DNA of 64,000 bases from Microbacterium sp. zg-Y818 (GCF_030246905.1 NZ_CP126741.1:1426001-1490000), one strand, 5' to 3'; positions 46,170 through 56,097 are shown, counted from the first letter of the stretch. The notes: generated by a model not told the origin, from the letters alone. Numbers and translations are program-made.

Positions 46170-46886
46170 CTAGAACCGCCGTGCGGCGATGTCGACCCGC
46201 GTCGCGGCGTCGAGCGCCTCACGCACCTCAGACGCCGGGGTGGGAGCCGGCTCGGCGTCCATCATCTGATCCTCGGGCAGCGCCGGGTCGCTGAAGTAGA
46301 TCTTCCCGTAGGCGGGGGTCTCGGGCTCGAAGCGCCAGCTTTCGTGGAGCGTTCCGGCGTCGACCGTGTCGAAGCCGAGGCGGTTGATGATTGCGGCAGC
46401 CTCGGACTTCGCCTGTGCGTCATCCCCCGCGATCGGCAGCGCGGTGCGGTCGGCCGCGCCGGCCGGCCGGGCCAAGGCCGTGATGTGCGCGGACACGATG
46501 TTGTTGAAGGCCTTCACGTAGCGGGTGGCGCCCAGCTGATTGCGGACCAGTTCGCTGGTGGTCACGGTGTTGTCCGCCAGTTCCGGGATGCTCCCGTCGC
46601 GGGACGGGTAGTAGTTGCTCGTGTCGATGACGAGCGTGTCGGCCAGCAGACCTTCTGGCAGGTCCGCAACCGCCTTGAGCGGGATGGAGAGCACGACGGC
46701 ATCGGCCCCGTCGGCGACGTCGATCACCGTACCGGCCTGGGCCAGCGGGCCGAGTTCGGTGACCAGATCCTGCAGCGTCTCGGGTCCGCGCGAGTTGGCG
46801 ATGATCACGTTCATGTCCGCCGCGACCGCCAGACGGGCGACCGCCGATCCGATGTGTCCGCTTCCGATGATTCCCAGCGTCGCCAT
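46170..46886 (-). CDS. F420/NADP oxidoreductase-like Rossmann protein
   Basis: 238-residue cytoplasmic protein with an N-terminal dinucleotide-binding motif (LGIIGSGHIGSAVAR) and the NADP/F420 oxidoreductase domain pattern (VVLSIPLKAVADLP; LVIDTSNYYPSRDG; VKAFNNIVSAHI). Relatives reduce NADP with F420H2 or act as NAD(P)-dependent reductases of unknown substrate. Whether this organism makes F420 cannot be judged here. GGAAG precedes the ATG. Confidence 0.82.
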   Translation of the reverse strand: MATLGIIGSGHIGSAVARLAVAADMNVIIANSRGPETLQDLVTELGPLAQAGTVIDVADGADAVVLSIPLKAVADLPEGLLADTLVIDTSNYYPSRDGSIPELADNTVTTSELVRNQLGATRYVKAFNNIVSAHITALARPAGAADRTALPIAGDDAQAKSEAAAIINRLGFDTVDAGTLHESWRFEPETPAYGKIYFSDPALPEDQMMDAEPAPTPASEVREALDAATRVDIAARRF

Positions 46887-47038
46887 TGTGCTTCCTTCGA
46901 TCGGGCTCCGGCGTGGTGTCCGCCGCAGGGTCGCTGCTGCGGCCCGTACGGAGTGGAACCCTGCGCGCACGCCGAGCATTCCCGGCCGCAGCCGCCGTGC
47001 GTCGTGTGCGTCCCGCCGCGAGGGCCGCACCCGCGCCC

Positions 47039-47044
47039 TAGGCT
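47039..47044 (+). promoter_or_regulatory. -10 box of M3 peptidase gene (leaderless)
   Basis: TAGGCT, 6 nt before the ATG at 47051. Confidence 0.5.
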
Positions 47045-47050
47045 GAGACG

Positions 47051-49105
47051 ATGACGGACGAGACCAACCCCCTGCTGCAGCCGAGCCCCCTCCCCTATGG
47101 ACTGCCGGACTACCCGGCCATCCGCGCCGAGCACTATCTGCCGGCGTTCGAGGTCGGTTTCGCCCAGCAGCGCGCGGAGGTCGACGCCATCACCGCGAAC
47201 GCGGATGCGGCGACGTTCGAGAACACCATGACCGCCCTGGAGTCTTCCGGCGATCTGCTGGGCCGGGTTGCCCGCACGTTCTACACGGTGTCATCGGCGG
47301 ATGCCACGCCCGACATCCAGCAGGTCGAGGAATCCCTCGCCCCCCTGATGTCCGCCCACCAGGACGCCATTCAGCTCGACAGCCGACTCTACGAGCGGGT
47401 GCGGTCGCTCTTCGAGCGTCTCGAGGAGCTCGACCTCACCGCGGAGCAGCGCTATCTCGTGCAGCGCCGCTACACGCAGATGACCCACGCCGGCGCCGGA
47501 CTGTCGGATGCCGAGAAAGAGCGCCTGACCGCGCTCAACCAGCGCCTCTCCGTGCTGACGAACACGTTCGAGAAGAATCTCCTCGCCGACACCAATGATC
47601 TCGCCGTTGTGTTCGACGATGTCGCAGAGCTGCAGGGCCTCACCGAGGGCGAGCTGTCGGCCGCTGCCCAAGCAGCCGCAGACCGTGGACTCGACGGGTC
47701 GTACGTCGTCACCCTGACGCTCTTCACCGGGCACCCGTACCTGTCGTCGCTGACCGACCGCGAGTCGCGCCGACGCATCATGGCGGCCTCCCGCTCACGC
47801 GGCTCCCGCGGCAACGACAACGACAACCGTGAAGTGCTCCGCGAGATCGTGCGCCTGCGCGCCGAGCGTGCCGAACTGCTCGGATACGCCAGCCACGCCG
47901 CTTACATCACGTCGGACGAGACGGCGGGGTCGCCCGATGCGGTGCGCGACCTGCTGTTCCGGCTTGCAGCGCCCGCAGCCCGCAACGCGGAGCGAGAGCG
48001 TGCCGCGCTGCAGGAGATCATCGACGGCGAGGGTGAGCCCTTCCCGCTCGAAGCGCACGACTGGGCGTTCTACACCGAGCGCGTGCGCGAGGCGCGGTAC
48101 GCGCTGGACCGCTCGGCGCTGCGGCCATGGTTCGAAGCCGAGCGAGTGCTGCGGGACGGGGTGTTCTACGCGGCATCCGCCCTCTACGGCATCACGTTCA
48201 CCGAGCGACCCGACCTGCCGGCGTACCACCCCGAGGCGCGCGTCTTCGAGATCCACAACGCCGACGGCTCGCCGCTGGGCCTCTACGTGCTGGACCTCTA
48301 CACCCGCGACACCAAGCGCGGCGGGGCGTGGATGAATTCCATCGTGCTGCAGTCGCGTCTGCGCGGCACCGATCCGGTGGTGGTCAACAACCTCAACGTG
48401 TCACGGCCGGCGCCGGGACAGCCGACGCTGCTCACCCTCGATGAGGTCAACACGCTGTTCCACGAGTTCGGGCACGCGTTGCACGGCCTCTTCGCCACCG
48501 TCACATACCCGAGCTTCGCCGGCACGAACGTGTACCGCGACTTCGTGGAGTTCCCCAGCCAGGTCAACGAGATGTGGATCTACTGGCCGGAGGTGCTGGC
48601 CAACTACGCCAGGCACATCGACACGGGCGAACCGCTGCCTGCCGACGTGGTCGAGAAGCTCGCGGAGTCCGAGACGTTCAACCAGGGTTTCGCCACCAGC
48701 GAGTACCTCGCCGCCTCGTGGATCGACCAGGCCTGGCACCGGCTGGGCGCTGCCGAGGCGGCTGAGCACATCGACGTCGCCGCTTTCGAGGCCGCCGCCC
48801 TGGCCGAGATCGGGCTGGACTCCCCCGTCGTGCCCCCGCGCTACTCGTCGACCTACTTCGCGCACGTGTTCTCCGGCGGCTACAGCGCCGGCTACTACTC
48901 GTACATCTGGAGCGAGGTGCTCGACGCGGACACCGTGAAGTGGTTCGAGGAGAACGGCGGCCTGACGCGTGAGAACGGCGACCGCTTCCGCCGGCGACTG
49001 CTGGGTGTCGGCGGGTCGAAGGACCCGCTCGAGGCCTACCGCGACTTCCGTGGTCGGGATGCCGAGATCGCGCCCCTTCTGGAGCGTCGCGGCCTGGCCG
49101 ACTGA
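47051..49105 (+). CDS. M3-family metallopeptidase (peptidyl-dipeptidase Dcp-like)
   Basis: Zinc oligopeptidase of 684 residues without signal peptide, so cytoplasmic. The HEFGH motif (LFHEFGHALHG) near residue 472 binds zinc with a downstream Glu in FVEFPSQVNEMW. The C-terminal YFAHVFSGGYSAGYYSYIW, typical of Dcp/oligopeptidase A, is complete. Likely role: breakdown of short peptides. A TAGGCT box lies 6 nt before the ATG. Confidence 0.93.
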   Translation: MTDETNPLLQPSPLPYGLPDYPAIRAEHYLPAFEVGFAQQRAEVDAITANADAATFENTMTALESSGDLLGRVARTFYTVSSADATPDIQQVEESLAPLMSAHQDAIQLDSRLYERVRSLFERLEELDLTAEQRYLVQRRYTQMTHAGAGLSDAEKERLTALNQRLSVLTNTFEKNLLADTNDLAVVFDDVAELQGLTEGELSAAAQAAADRGLDGSYVVTLTLFTGHPYLSSLTDRESRRRIMAASRSRGSRGNDNDNREVLREIVRLRAERAELLGYASHAAYITSDETAGSPDAVRDLLFRLAAPAARNAERERAALQEIIDGEGEPFPLEAHDWAFYTERVREARYALDRSALRPWFEAERVLRDGVFYAASALYGITFTERPDLPAYHPEARVFEIHNADGSPLGLYVLDLYTRDTKRGGAWMNSIVLQSRLRGTDPVVVNNLNVSRPAPGQPTLLTLDEVNTLFHEFGHALHGLFATVTYPSFAGTNVYRDFVEFPSQVNEMWIYWPEVLANYARHIDTGEPLPADVVEKLAESETFNQGFATSEYLAASWIDQAWHRLGAAEAAEHIDVAAFEAAALAEIGLDSPVVPPRYSSTYFAHVFSGGYSAGYYSYIWSEVLDADTVKWFEENGGLTRENGDRFRRRLLGVGGSKDPLEAYRDFRGRDAEIAPLLERRGLAD

Positions 49106-49145
49106 CCGTCGCTGCGGCGGCGCGGAGATCGCGTCGCCGCAGGTC

Positions 49146-49757
49146 TCAGCGCCAGCCGAGCATTTCGCGGACCACGGCCTGCGAGGCCGGCGAACCGTCG
49201 TTCTTGATCCCGCGGAGCTTTTCGAAGGAGATCAAGGCGCCGCTGTTGGAGAAGTGGTCCCCCAGCGCCGCAAGGGTCGTGCGCATCAGCGGTGCGGCGT
49301 CGTTCTGATCAGATCCGCCGCGCCACGACGTGTGCGGGTAGATGACCAGCTCTGTCCCGCTGGCCGTCTCGCGTACCGCCGCCACGACGAGTGTCGGCGC
49401 CGCGCCGCGCCAGAACCGCCGGAAGAACTCAAGGCCCGTATCTTCTACCACCCAGGAGATGAATCCGCGTTTCCACGACTCCTTGATGTTGCCTAGCCGC
49501 AGGTCCTGCGCCAGCCACTCCGAACCCGACTCGGTCAGCCGCCGCTGGAACGTCTCGTCGCCCAGCGCGAAGCCGACCGCCTGCAGCTGGGCGACCGCGG
49601 CCCGAAGCGCGGAGCGAGGGTCAGTCCTCACGACGAATCTGCCGCCGCCGGTGCTGAAGCCGTACCAGCGCAGGGGGGCGATGCGCATCCGCTCGCCCGA
49701 TCCCGCAACGCTGCCCTCGTGGTGGCGGACGGGCATGTATTCGGGTTGATCGGACAT
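49146..49757 (-). CDS. Hypothetical protein
   Basis: 203-residue protein I do not recognise. It has no signal peptide or membrane helix; Trp and Arg are frequent (RIAPLRWYGFSTGGGRFVVR; IKESWKRGFISWVV; FFRRFWRGAAPT). A beta-strand-rich middle (LVVAAVRETASGTELVIYPH) resembles a small-ligand or lipid-binding fold but no family can be named. Start ATG with a GGGGAT site upstream. Lies downstream of clpX on the same strand, separated by 173 bp. Confidence 0.7.
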   Translation of the reverse strand: MSDQPEYMPVRHHEGSVAGSGERMRIAPLRWYGFSTGGGRFVVRTDPRSALRAAVAQLQAVGFALGDETFQRRLTESGSEWLAQDLRLGNIKESWKRGFISWVVEDTGLEFFRRFWRGAAPTLVVAAVRETASGTELVIYPHTSWRGGSDQNDAAPLMRTTLAALGDHFSNSGALISFEKLRGIKNDGSPASQAVVREMLGWR

Positions 49758-49930
49758 GGCTGCATCCCCATCGATATGTGTCGTGGGGCGAGCTTAACGG
49801 CCTGGGGCCGAGCATCTTTCGGCAATTGACTTTCTGCGGCTTGATGCAGCAACGTGGGTCTTCTGCCCTTGTGCAGGTTCGCCGCATGCGGCCGCCCTAC
49901 CGTGGCGGAAGGGCTCTCGCCGGGGTGGGG

Positions 49931-51196
49931 TCAGGCGCTCTTGCGCTTCTGCCGCAGCAGCAGGGTCGGAGCAGCACCCTCGACGACGGCGGGCGTGATG
50001 ACGACCTTCTCGACGTCGTCTGCAGAGGGGATCTCGAACATGATGGGTCCCAGCACGTCCTCGAGGATGGCGCGCAGGCCGCGCGCACCGGTCTTGCGGG
50101 CCACAGCAAGGTCGGCGATGGCGCGAAGTGCTTCTTCTTCGAACTCGAGCTGCACTCCGTCGAGCTCGAACATGCGCTGGTACTGCTTCACGAGGGCGTT
50201 GCGCGGCTCGGTGAGAATCTCCATGAGCGCGTCCTGGTCGAGCGGCGAGACGGATGCCACGACGGGAAGACGACCGATGAACTCGGGGATCAGACCGAAC
50301 TTGTGAAGGTCCTCCGGCAGCACGTCGCTGAAGAGGTTGAGGTTCTGCCCCTTGTCGTGCAGGGGTGCGCCGAAGCCGACACCGTGCTTTCCGACGCGGG
50401 AGGAGATGATCTCCTCGAGTCCGGCGAAGGCGCCCGCGACGATGAACAGCACGTTCGTGGTGTCGATCTGGATGAATTCCTGATGAGGGTGCTTGCGGCC
50501 GCCCTGCGGCGGGACCGAGGCGACCGTGCCTTCGAGGATCTTCAGCAGCGCCTGCTGCACTCCCTCACCGGAGACATCGCGTGTGATCGAGGGGTTCTCG
50601 GCCTTGCGGGCGATCTTGTCGACCTCGTCGATGTAGATGATGCCCGTCTCGGCGCGCTTGGTGTCGAAGTCCGCCGCCTGCAGCAGCTTCAGGAGGATGT
50701 TCTCGACGTCTTCGCCGACGTAGCCCGCCTCGGTGAGTGCCGTGGCATCCGCCACCGCGAACGGCACGTTCAGGCGCTTCGCGAGAGTCTGCGCGAGGTA
50801 GGTCTTTCCGCAACCCGTGGGACCCAGCAGCAGGATGTTGCTTTTGGCGATGTCGATGTCGTCGGCGCGCTGCTCGGCAGGCTTGAGCGTGCCGAGCGCG
50901 CGGATGCGCTTGTAGTGGTTGTACACCGCGACCGACAGTGCACGCTTCGCGGGCTCCTGACCGACGACGTACTCCTCGAGGAACGAGAAGATCTCGCGCG
51001 GCTTCGGCAGATCGAAGTCGGCGACCTCGCCGGTGCCGGACTCGGCCATGCGCTCTTCGATGATCTCGTTGCACAGCTCGACGCATTCGTCGCAGATGTA
51101 GACGCCCGGGCCTGCAATGAGCTGCTGGACCTGCTTCTGGCTCTTGCCGCAGAAGGAGCACTTGAACAGGTCGGCACTTTCACCGATGCGAGCCAT
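49931..51196 (-). CDS. clpX: ATP-dependent Clp protease ATP-binding subunit ClpX
   Basis: AAA+ unfoldase that feeds proteins to ClpP. The 421 residues start with the zinc-binding domain (Cys13, Cys16, Cys35, Cys38), then Walker [14 protein letters not shown], Walker [12 protein letters not shown] and the sensor arginine region. The substrate-grip loop and an IGF-type ClpP-docking loop (VGFGAP) are visible. GAGGAGG precedes the ATG. It follows clpP2, with a hairpin at 51310-51345 between them. Confidence 0.98.
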   Translation of the reverse strand: MARIGESADLFKCSFCGKSQKQVQQLIAGPGVYICDECVELCNEIIEERMAESGTGEVADFDLPKPREIFSFLEEYVVGQEPAKRALSVAVYNHYKRIRALGTLKPAEQRADDIDIAKSNILLLGPTGCGKTYLAQTLAKRLNVPFAVADATALTEAGYVGEDVENILLKLLQAADFDTKRAETGIIYIDEVDKIARKAENPSITRDVSGEGVQQALLKILEGTVASVPPQGGRKHPHQEFIQIDTTNVLFIVAGAFAGLEEIISSRVGKHGVGFGAPLHDKGQNLNLFSDVLPEDLHKFGLIPEFIGRLPVVASVSPLDQDALMEILTEPRNALVKQYQRMFELDGVQLEFEEEALRAIADLAVARKTGARGLRAILEDVLGPIMFEIPSADDVEKVVITPAVVEGAAPTLLLRQKRKSA

Positions 51197-51309
51197 CAGG
51201 CCCTCCTCACTTCCCCCGGGTCGGGAGCACTTGCGAGCCTAACCGCTGGGTGCGACATCGGGCCGCATTTGCACGTCACCATGTCGTCACACTTGCGGCG
51301 GAGAACGAC

Positions 51310-51345
51310 GAAGCCCCGCGCATCGACAGGCGACGGCGGGGCTTC
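51310..51345 (-). terminator. Hairpin between clpP2 and clpX
   Basis: A 10-bp stem GAAGCCCCGC / GCGGGGCTTC with a 16-base loop, 15 bp after the clpP2 stop. It may attenuate readthrough into clpX. Confidence 0.65.
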
Positions 51346-51359
51346 GGGCGGTGCGGTTG

Positions 51360-52028
51360 TCAGCTGGTGATGGCGGCGGGCTGACGCTTGCGCGTTGTCA
51401 GCACCTGGTCGACCAGGCCGTACTCGAGGGCATCGTGCGCCGAGAGGATCTTGTCGCGGTCGATGTCCTTGTTCACCTGCTCCTGAGTGCGGTGGGAGTG
51501 CTTGGCGAGCGTCTCCTCCAGCCACGTGCGCATGCGCAGGATCTCGGCGGCCTGGATCTCGATGTCCGACGCCTGTCCGTGCCCGGCCTCGCCCACTGCG
51601 GGCTGGTGGATCAGGATGCGGGCGTTGGGCAGGGCGAGCCGCTTGCCGGGGGCGCCGGCCGCCAGCAGCACGGCAGCAGCGGATGCCGCCTGGCCCAGGA
51701 CAACGGTGGAGATCTCGGGCGACACGTACTGCATGGTGTCGTAGATCGCCGTCATCGCGGTGAACGAGCCACCGGGCGAGTTGATGTACATGACGATGTC
51801 ACGGTCGGGATCCTGCGACTCGAGAACGAGCAGCTGGGCCATGACGTCGTCTGCGGAGGCGTCGTCGACCTGGACGCCCAGGAAGATGACGCGGTCCTCG
51901 AAGAGCTTGTTGTACGGGTCTTGGCGCTTGTAGCCGTAGGCCGTGCGCTCCTCGAACTGCGGCAGGATGTAGCGGCTGTTCGGCATCTGCAGGCCCTGAG
52001 TGGCGCCGCCGAAGGTGGGTGTGTTCAT
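51360..52028 (-). CDS. clpP2: ATP-dependent Clp protease proteolytic subunit 2
   Basis: Second of two adjacent ClpP paralogues, as usual in actinobacteria, where ClpP1 and ClpP2 form a mixed complex. 222 residues; catalytic Ser116 (GQAASAAAV) and His141 (LIHQPA), with the Asp in the C-terminal third. The N-terminal extension of about 35 residues is longer than in ClpP1. AAGGAG precedes the ATG; 23 bp after clpP1. Confidence 0.97.
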   Translation of the reverse strand: MNTPTFGGATQGLQMPNSRYILPQFEERTAYGYKRQDPYNKLFEDRVIFLGVQVDDASADDVMAQLLVLESQDPDRDIVMYINSPGGSFTAMTAIYDTMQYVSPEISTVVLGQAASAAAVLLAAGAPGKRLALPNARILIHQPAVGEAGHGQASDIEIQAAEILRMRTWLEETLAKHSHRTQEQVNKDIDRDKILSAHDALEYGLVDQVLTTRKRQPAAITS

Positions 52029-52051
52029 GTTCTGTGTCTCCTTCGGGGGTC

Positions 52052-52663
52052 TCAGTTGGCGGTGTCGTCGCCGACGCCGTCGACGGCGGTTCCGCCGCCG
52101 CCGGTGACGTCTGCGGCGTGCTCGCGGATGTGGTCGACGAAGCCGTACTCGAGCGCCTCTTCCGCGGTGAACCAGCGGTCGCGGTCGCCGTCGAGGTTGA
52201 TCTGCTCGACCGACTTGCCCGTCTGCGCCGCGGTGATCTCGGCGAGGCGGCGCTTCATCGACAGGATCAGCTGAGCCTGCGTCTGGATGTCGCTCGCGGT
52301 GCCGCCGAAGCCGCCGTGCGGCTGGTGCAGCAGCACGCGGGCGTTCGGCGTGATGTACCGCTTGCCCTTGGTGCCACTGGTGAGCAGCAGCTGACCCATC
52401 GATGCGGCCATGCCGATGCCGACCGTCACGATGTCATTGGGCACGAACTGCATCGTGTCGTAGATGGCCATGCCGGCCGTGATCGAGCCGCCGGGCGAGT
52501 TGATGTAGAGGTAGATGTCCCTCTCGGAGTCCTCCGCCGCCAGCCACAGGATCTTCGCGCAGATTTCGTTGGCGTTGTCGTCGCGCACCTCCGACCCCAG
52601 CCAGATGATGCGGTCCTTCAGCAGTCTGTCGAAGACGCTCGTGGCGACAAGTGGTTCGGCCAT
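52052..52663 (-). CDS. clpP1: ATP-dependent Clp protease proteolytic subunit 1
   Basis: Serine protease subunit of 203 residues with Ser89 (GMAASMGQ) and His113 (LLHQPHG). The ATG at 52663 with AGGAG six bases upstream fixes the start; longer frames are noncoding. The 169-bp gap to tig contains the tig terminator and a partial match to the ClgR activator box. Confidence 0.97.
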   Translation of the reverse strand: MAEPLVATSVFDRLLKDRIIWLGSEVRDDNANEICAKILWLAAEDSERDIYLYINSPGGSITAGMAIYDTMQFVPNDIVTVGIGMAASMGQLLLTSGTKGKRYITPNARVLLHQPHGGFGGTASDIQTQAQLILSMKRRLAEITAAQTGKSVEQINLDGDRDRWFTAEEALEYGFVDHIREHAADVTGGGGTAVDGVGDDTAN

Positions 52664-52726
52664 GTTCACTCCTGTTTCCGTGGTCCGTCGGATCGAATCT
52701 ACCGGCGCGGCGCGGGCGACCCGGCC

Positions 52727-52745
52727 GTGTTCGCCCTGGGCAGAT
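52727..52745. promoter_or_regulatory. Possible ClgR-type operator before clpP1
   Basis: GTGTTCGCCCTGGGCAGAT has one good half (GTTCGCC) and a weak second half of the inverted repeat bound by ClgR, the known activator of actinobacterial clpP operons. The position 64-82 bases before the clpP1 ATG is reasonable, but the second half is poor. Confidence 0.25.
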
Positions 52746-52781
52746 CGTGCGCGTCGTGCCGTCGGGGCGCACGGCGGGAAC

Positions 52782-52819
52782 GACAGCGGGGCGGATGCCG
52801 CAGCATCCGCCCCGCTGTC
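52782..52819 (-). terminator. Terminator of tig
   Basis: A 17-bp perfect stem with loop CGCA, 14 bp past the tig stop codon. The strongest hairpin in the window. Confidence 0.8.
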
Positions 52820-52832
52820 CGAACCGGTCCGA

Positions 52833-54437
52833 TTACTCGGAGTCGGCCTTCTTGGTGGTCTTGCGCGCCGCGGGCTTCTTCGCGGGGGCCGCCTTGGCGG
52901 CATCCTTCGCGTCGTCCTTCTTCGCGGCGGCCTTCTTGGCCGGAGCCTTCTTGGCGGGCGCCTTCTCGGCCGCAGCGTCGTCGGCGTCCGTTTCCGCCTT
53001 CTTCGCGGGGGCCTTCTTCGCGGGAGCCTTCTTGGCAGGGGCCTTCTTGGCCGGCTTCTCGGCGGCTTCCTCAGCCTCGATGATCTCGTCGGCGTCGGCC
53101 GCGGCGTCAGCGATCTCCTGGGCCTCTTCGACGACGTCCGCCTCAGCGGCCGGCTCGTCCTCGAGGGCGATGAAGCCGCTCAGGTCCACCGGCTTGCCGG
53201 CGGTGTCGACGACGGTGACCTTGCCCAGGGCCAGCGCGAGCGCCTTGTTGCGGGCGACCTCACCGATCATGGCGGGCAGCTGGTTGCTCTGCTGCAGCGT
53301 GTTGACGAACTCCTGCGGGGCCATGCCGTACTGGGCCGCCGACTGGATGAGGTACTGGGTCAGCTCGTCCTGAGAGACCTGCACCTTGAACTCTTCGGCG
53401 ATCTTGTCGAGCACCATCTGCGTGCGGAACTGCTTCTCGCTGGCTTCGGTGACCTCGGCGCGGTGCGTGTCGTCCTCGAGGCGACCCTCGCCCTCGAGGT
53501 GCTGGTGCACCTCGTCCTCGACCAGCTGCGCCGGCACGGGGATGTCGGCGAGCTCGATGAGCTTCTCCACGAGCTTGTCGCGGGCGGAGGATGCCTGGGC
53601 GAAGCCGGACTGCTCGGAGACGCGCTCGGCGAGGCTGGCGCGCAGCTCGTCGATCGTGTCGAACTCGCTGGCCATCTGGGCGAAGTCGTCGTCGGCCTCG
53701 GGCAGCTCGCGCTCCTTGACGGCGACGACGGTCACGGCGACCTCCGCCTCCTGGCCGGCGTTGTCGCCGCCGACCAGCTTGGAGCGGAAGGTGGTCTCCT
53801 CGCCGGCGGTGAGGGACTCGATGGCCTCGTCGGTGCCCTCGAGCAGCTCGCCCGAACCCACCTCGTAGGACACGCCCTCGGCGCGGTCGATCTCGTTGCC
53901 ATCGATCGTGGCGACGAGGTTCAGCTCGACGAAGTCACCCTTGGCAGCGGGACGGTCAACCGTCACCAGCGTGCCGAAGCGACCGCGCAGGCGGTCGAGC
54001 TCGGCGTCGACGGCGGCCTGGTCGGTCTCGACGGCGTCGACCTCGATGGTGATGCCGTCGTAGGAGGGAAGCTCGAACTCGGGGCGCACATCGACCTCGA
54101 CCTCGACGACGAGGTCGCCGGAGAAGTCCTTGTCGCTCGGCCACTCGATGACCTCGGCGGAAGGCCGCCCGACGACGCGCACCTCGGTCTCACGGACGGC
54201 TTCGCGGTAGAACCCGTCGAGGCCCTCGCTGACGGCGTGCTCGATGACCGCACCCTTGCCGACGCGCTGGTCGATGATGGGCGCCGGCACCTTGCCCTTG
54301 CGGAAGCCGGGGATCTGGATGTCCTGGGCGATGTGCTCGTACGCGTGCGCGATGGCGGGCTTGAGTTCGTCCGGGGTGACCGTGATGTGGAGCTTGACCC
54401 GGGTGGGGTTGAGCTTCTCGACCGTGGCGTTGACCAT
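52833..54437 (-). CDS. tig: Trigger factor with long Lys/Ala-rich tail
   Basis: Ribosome-associated chaperone and prolyl isomerase. Ribosome-docking [12 protein letters not shown] is near residue 45, the FKBP-type domain follows at about 155-245, then the helical chaperone domain. At 534 residues it is longer than usual (430-470), because residues 454-534 form a tail of PAKKA-type repeats like histone H1 tails. AAGGAG lies 11 bases before the ATG. Its terminator lies before clpP1, so clpP1 probably has its own promoter. Confidence 0.96.
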   Translation of the reverse strand: MVNATVEKLNPTRVKLHITVTPDELKPAIAHAYEHIAQDIQIPGFRKGKVPAPIIDQRVGKGAVIEHAVSEGLDGFYREAVRETEVRVVGRPSAEVIEWPSDKDFSGDLVVEVEVDVRPEFELPSYDGITIEVDAVETDQAAVDAELDRLRGRFGTLVTVDRPAAKGDFVELNLVATIDGNEIDRAEGVSYEVGSGELLEGTDEAIESLTAGEETTFRSKLVGGDNAGQEAEVAVTVVAVKERELPEADDDFAQMASEFDTIDELRASLAERVSEQSGFAQASSARDKLVEKLIELADIPVPAQLVEDEVHQHLEGEGRLEDDTHRAEVTEASEKQFRTQMVLDKIAEEFKVQVSQDELTQYLIQSAAQYGMAPQEFVNTLQQSNQLPAMIGEVARNKALALALGKVTVVDTAGKPVDLSGFIALEDEPAAEADVVEEAQEIADAAADADEIIEAEEAAEKPAKKAPAKKAPAKKAPAKKAETDADDAAAEKAPAKKAPAKKAAAKKDDAKDAAKAAPAKKPAARKTTKKADSE

Positions 54438-54511
54438 GCCTGTTGCTTCTCCTTGGGTGATCCGCGCAGACGCGCGGAGGCGGAAAGTCTGGATGTCTGG
54501 GGGTCGTTACG

Positions 54512-54585
54512 TCGGGGCGACAGGATTTGAACCTGCGGCCTCCCGCTCCCAAAGCGGGCGCTCTACCAAGCTGAGCTACGCCCCG
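54512..54585 (-). tRNA. tRNA-Pro (anticodon TGG)
   Basis: Minus-strand cloverleaf. Acceptor CGGGGCG pairs with CGCCCCG, anticodon stem CCCGC/GCGGG closes loop TTTGGGA (anticodon TGG), and the T-arm contains GGTTCAAATCC. CCA is not encoded; discriminator A is at 54512. Confidence 0.97.
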
Positions 54586-54703
54586 GGCTGTGTGCACGCA
54601 CGCGTGCGCTGAAACGACCCCGGGAAGTCTAGCCGACCGCGCCGTGTCCGCGCTGAGCCGGAGGTTCGACTACACTGGCGGAGGCCGCGGAGCTTTCCGC
54701 CGC

Positions 54704-54777
54704 GGGGATGTAGCTCAATGGTAGAGCCTCAGTCTTCCAAACTGATGGTGCGGGTTCGATTCCCGTCATCCCCTCCA
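54704..54777 (+). tRNA. tRNA-Gly (anticodon TCC)
   Basis: Plus-strand cloverleaf. Acceptor GGGGATG pairs with CATCCCC, anticodon stem TCAGT/ACTGA closes loop CTTCCAA (anticodon TCC), T-arm GGGTTCGATTCCC. CCA is encoded at 54775-54777. The sequence from the anticodon loop to 3 bases past CCA is duplicated at 56309-56355. Confidence 0.97.
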
Positions 54778-54780
54778 CTT
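54734..54780. repeat. Direct repeat 1 (attL-like, tRNA-Gly 3' half)
   Basis: 47 bases from the anticodon loop through CCA plus CTT. They match 56309-56355 at 46 of 47 positions (G54744 versus C56319). Tyrosine-recombinase attachment sites commonly span this part of a tRNA gene. Confidence 0.85.
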
Positions 54781-54789
54781 ATCAGCCCG

Positions 54790-56097
54790 TCATTCGCAGG
54801 CGACCCCGTCGCCATCACGGTCGAGCTTGCTGGAATATCCGGGGTCTCCCGCGTGGATCGGCGCCGCACCCGCCGCGCGGACCGCCGTGCAGTTCTCGTA
54901 ATAGACGTCGGGTGCCGGTGCGGGTGCCGGTGCCGGTGCGGGTTCTGGTGCGGGTGCGGGCGCCGGCGCTGCGGGAACTGGCGCGAACGCGGACGTGACG
55001 GCCGGTTCGTCGGGGCATTCGGCCAGGACCCGGGCGATCGCGTCGTGCTCCGCCTGCGTCACCCACAATCCATAGGTCGCCTTGACGGACACCTGACGGG
55101 CGACATACGCGCAGCGGAACGCCTTGTTGCTCGGCAGCCAGGTGGCCGCGTCACCGTCGCCCTTCTGCGCATTCGCGCCGCCGTCGACCGCGAGCAGGTT
55201 GAGCGGATCGTTCGCGAACGAAGCGCGCTGGTCTGCCGTGAGGTGCTGCGCCCCCTTCTGCCACGCATCGGACAACGAAACCACGTGGTCGATCTGGACC
55301 TCTGCGGAGGTGTCCTGGCCGCGGACGAACCCGATGGTCTGCGCCGTGAAGGGGTCGGCGAGGATGCCGCTCATGACCTTGCAAGGGCCGGACTTCTCGA
55401 TGTCGGTGAGGTCGCGGGCGAGAATGTCGTTGCGGGTGTCGCACCCGTTGCGGTCCACGTCCAACCACCGCTGCCCGAACTGGTCGCGGTCGTAACCGGT
55501 CTTCGACGCCCTCCCCTTCACCTCGAGAGTGGACAGCACCGCCAGCGCGGTCTGGTCCGCTGTCGCCGCGCTGTCGGCCGCGGTCGAGGCCTCGCCTTGG
55601 AACGTCGGATCGGTGATCTCTTCGTCCACGGGCTCGACGGTGACCGTGGGCTCGGGGGTGGGCGTCGGCGCGGAGGGCGTGGCGATCTGCGCTGCCACCG
55701 GCGCGTCACCAGGAAAGAACGTCGAGCTGACAGTGCCGGTGACCAGGAACATCGCCGCCGCGGCAGCGGTGACCACCCACGCGGTCCTTCGTGAGCGCAG
55801 CCGCAGCCACGTCGGCGTGTTCTTGGCCAGCGCGACGATTCCGGTGATGAGGACCGCCAGTGAGATCAACGCGAAGATCGGGGACAACAGGACCCCGACC
55901 AGCAGACCGACCACCCCGACCACCACCCAGAGCCATACCGGGAATCGTCGATCCGGCTCAGCTGGCAGCGCTGGAGGAGGCGGCATGGTTGCGAGTGGCG
56001 ACGCGGGCTGCACCAGGTCCGTCCACTGGCCACCGTCCCACCAGCGTTGCTGCTGCTCGTTCTGCGGATCCATATGCCAACCAGCAGGTGTAGTCAC
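54790..56097 (-). CDS. Membrane-anchored DUF2510-HNH(DUF1524)-Excalibur protein
   Basis: 435 residues in four parts. Residues 5-30 are a DUF2510 motif (WWDGGQWTD). Two or three membrane helices at about 50-120 follow. Residues 165-365 form an HNH-type nuclease domain of the DUF1524/GmrSD-C kind, with VQIDHVVSLSDAW (His of the active site), NDPLNLLAVDGGANAQKGDG and WLPSN. A Pro-Ala repeat spacer leads to a C-terminal Excalibur calcium-binding domain ending DRDGDGVACE. The nuclease portion would face outside. GTG start. Only gene of the tRNA-Gly insert; it may act as a surface or secreted nuclease (inference). Confidence 0.85.
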   Translation of the reverse strand: MTTPAGWHMDPQNEQQQRWWDGGQWTDLVQPASPLATMPPPPALPAEPDRRFPVWLWVVVGVVGLLVGVLLSPIFALISLAVLITGIVALAKNTPTWLRLRSRRTAWVVTAAAAAMFLVTGTVSSTFFPGDAPVAAQIATPSAPTPTPEPTVTVEPVDEEITDPTFQGEASTAADSAATADQTALAVLSTLEVKGRASKTGYDRDQFGQRWLDVDRNGCDTRNDILARDLTDIEKSGPCKVMSGILADPFTAQTIGFVRGQDTSAEVQIDHVVSLSDAWQKGAQHLTADQRASFANDPLNLLAVDGGANAQKGDGDAATWLPSNKAFRCAYVARQVSVKATYGLWVTQAEHDAIARVLAECPDEPAVTSAFAPVPAAPAPAPAPEPAPAPAPAPAPDVYYENCTAVRAAGAAPIHAGDPGYSSKLDRDGDGVACE

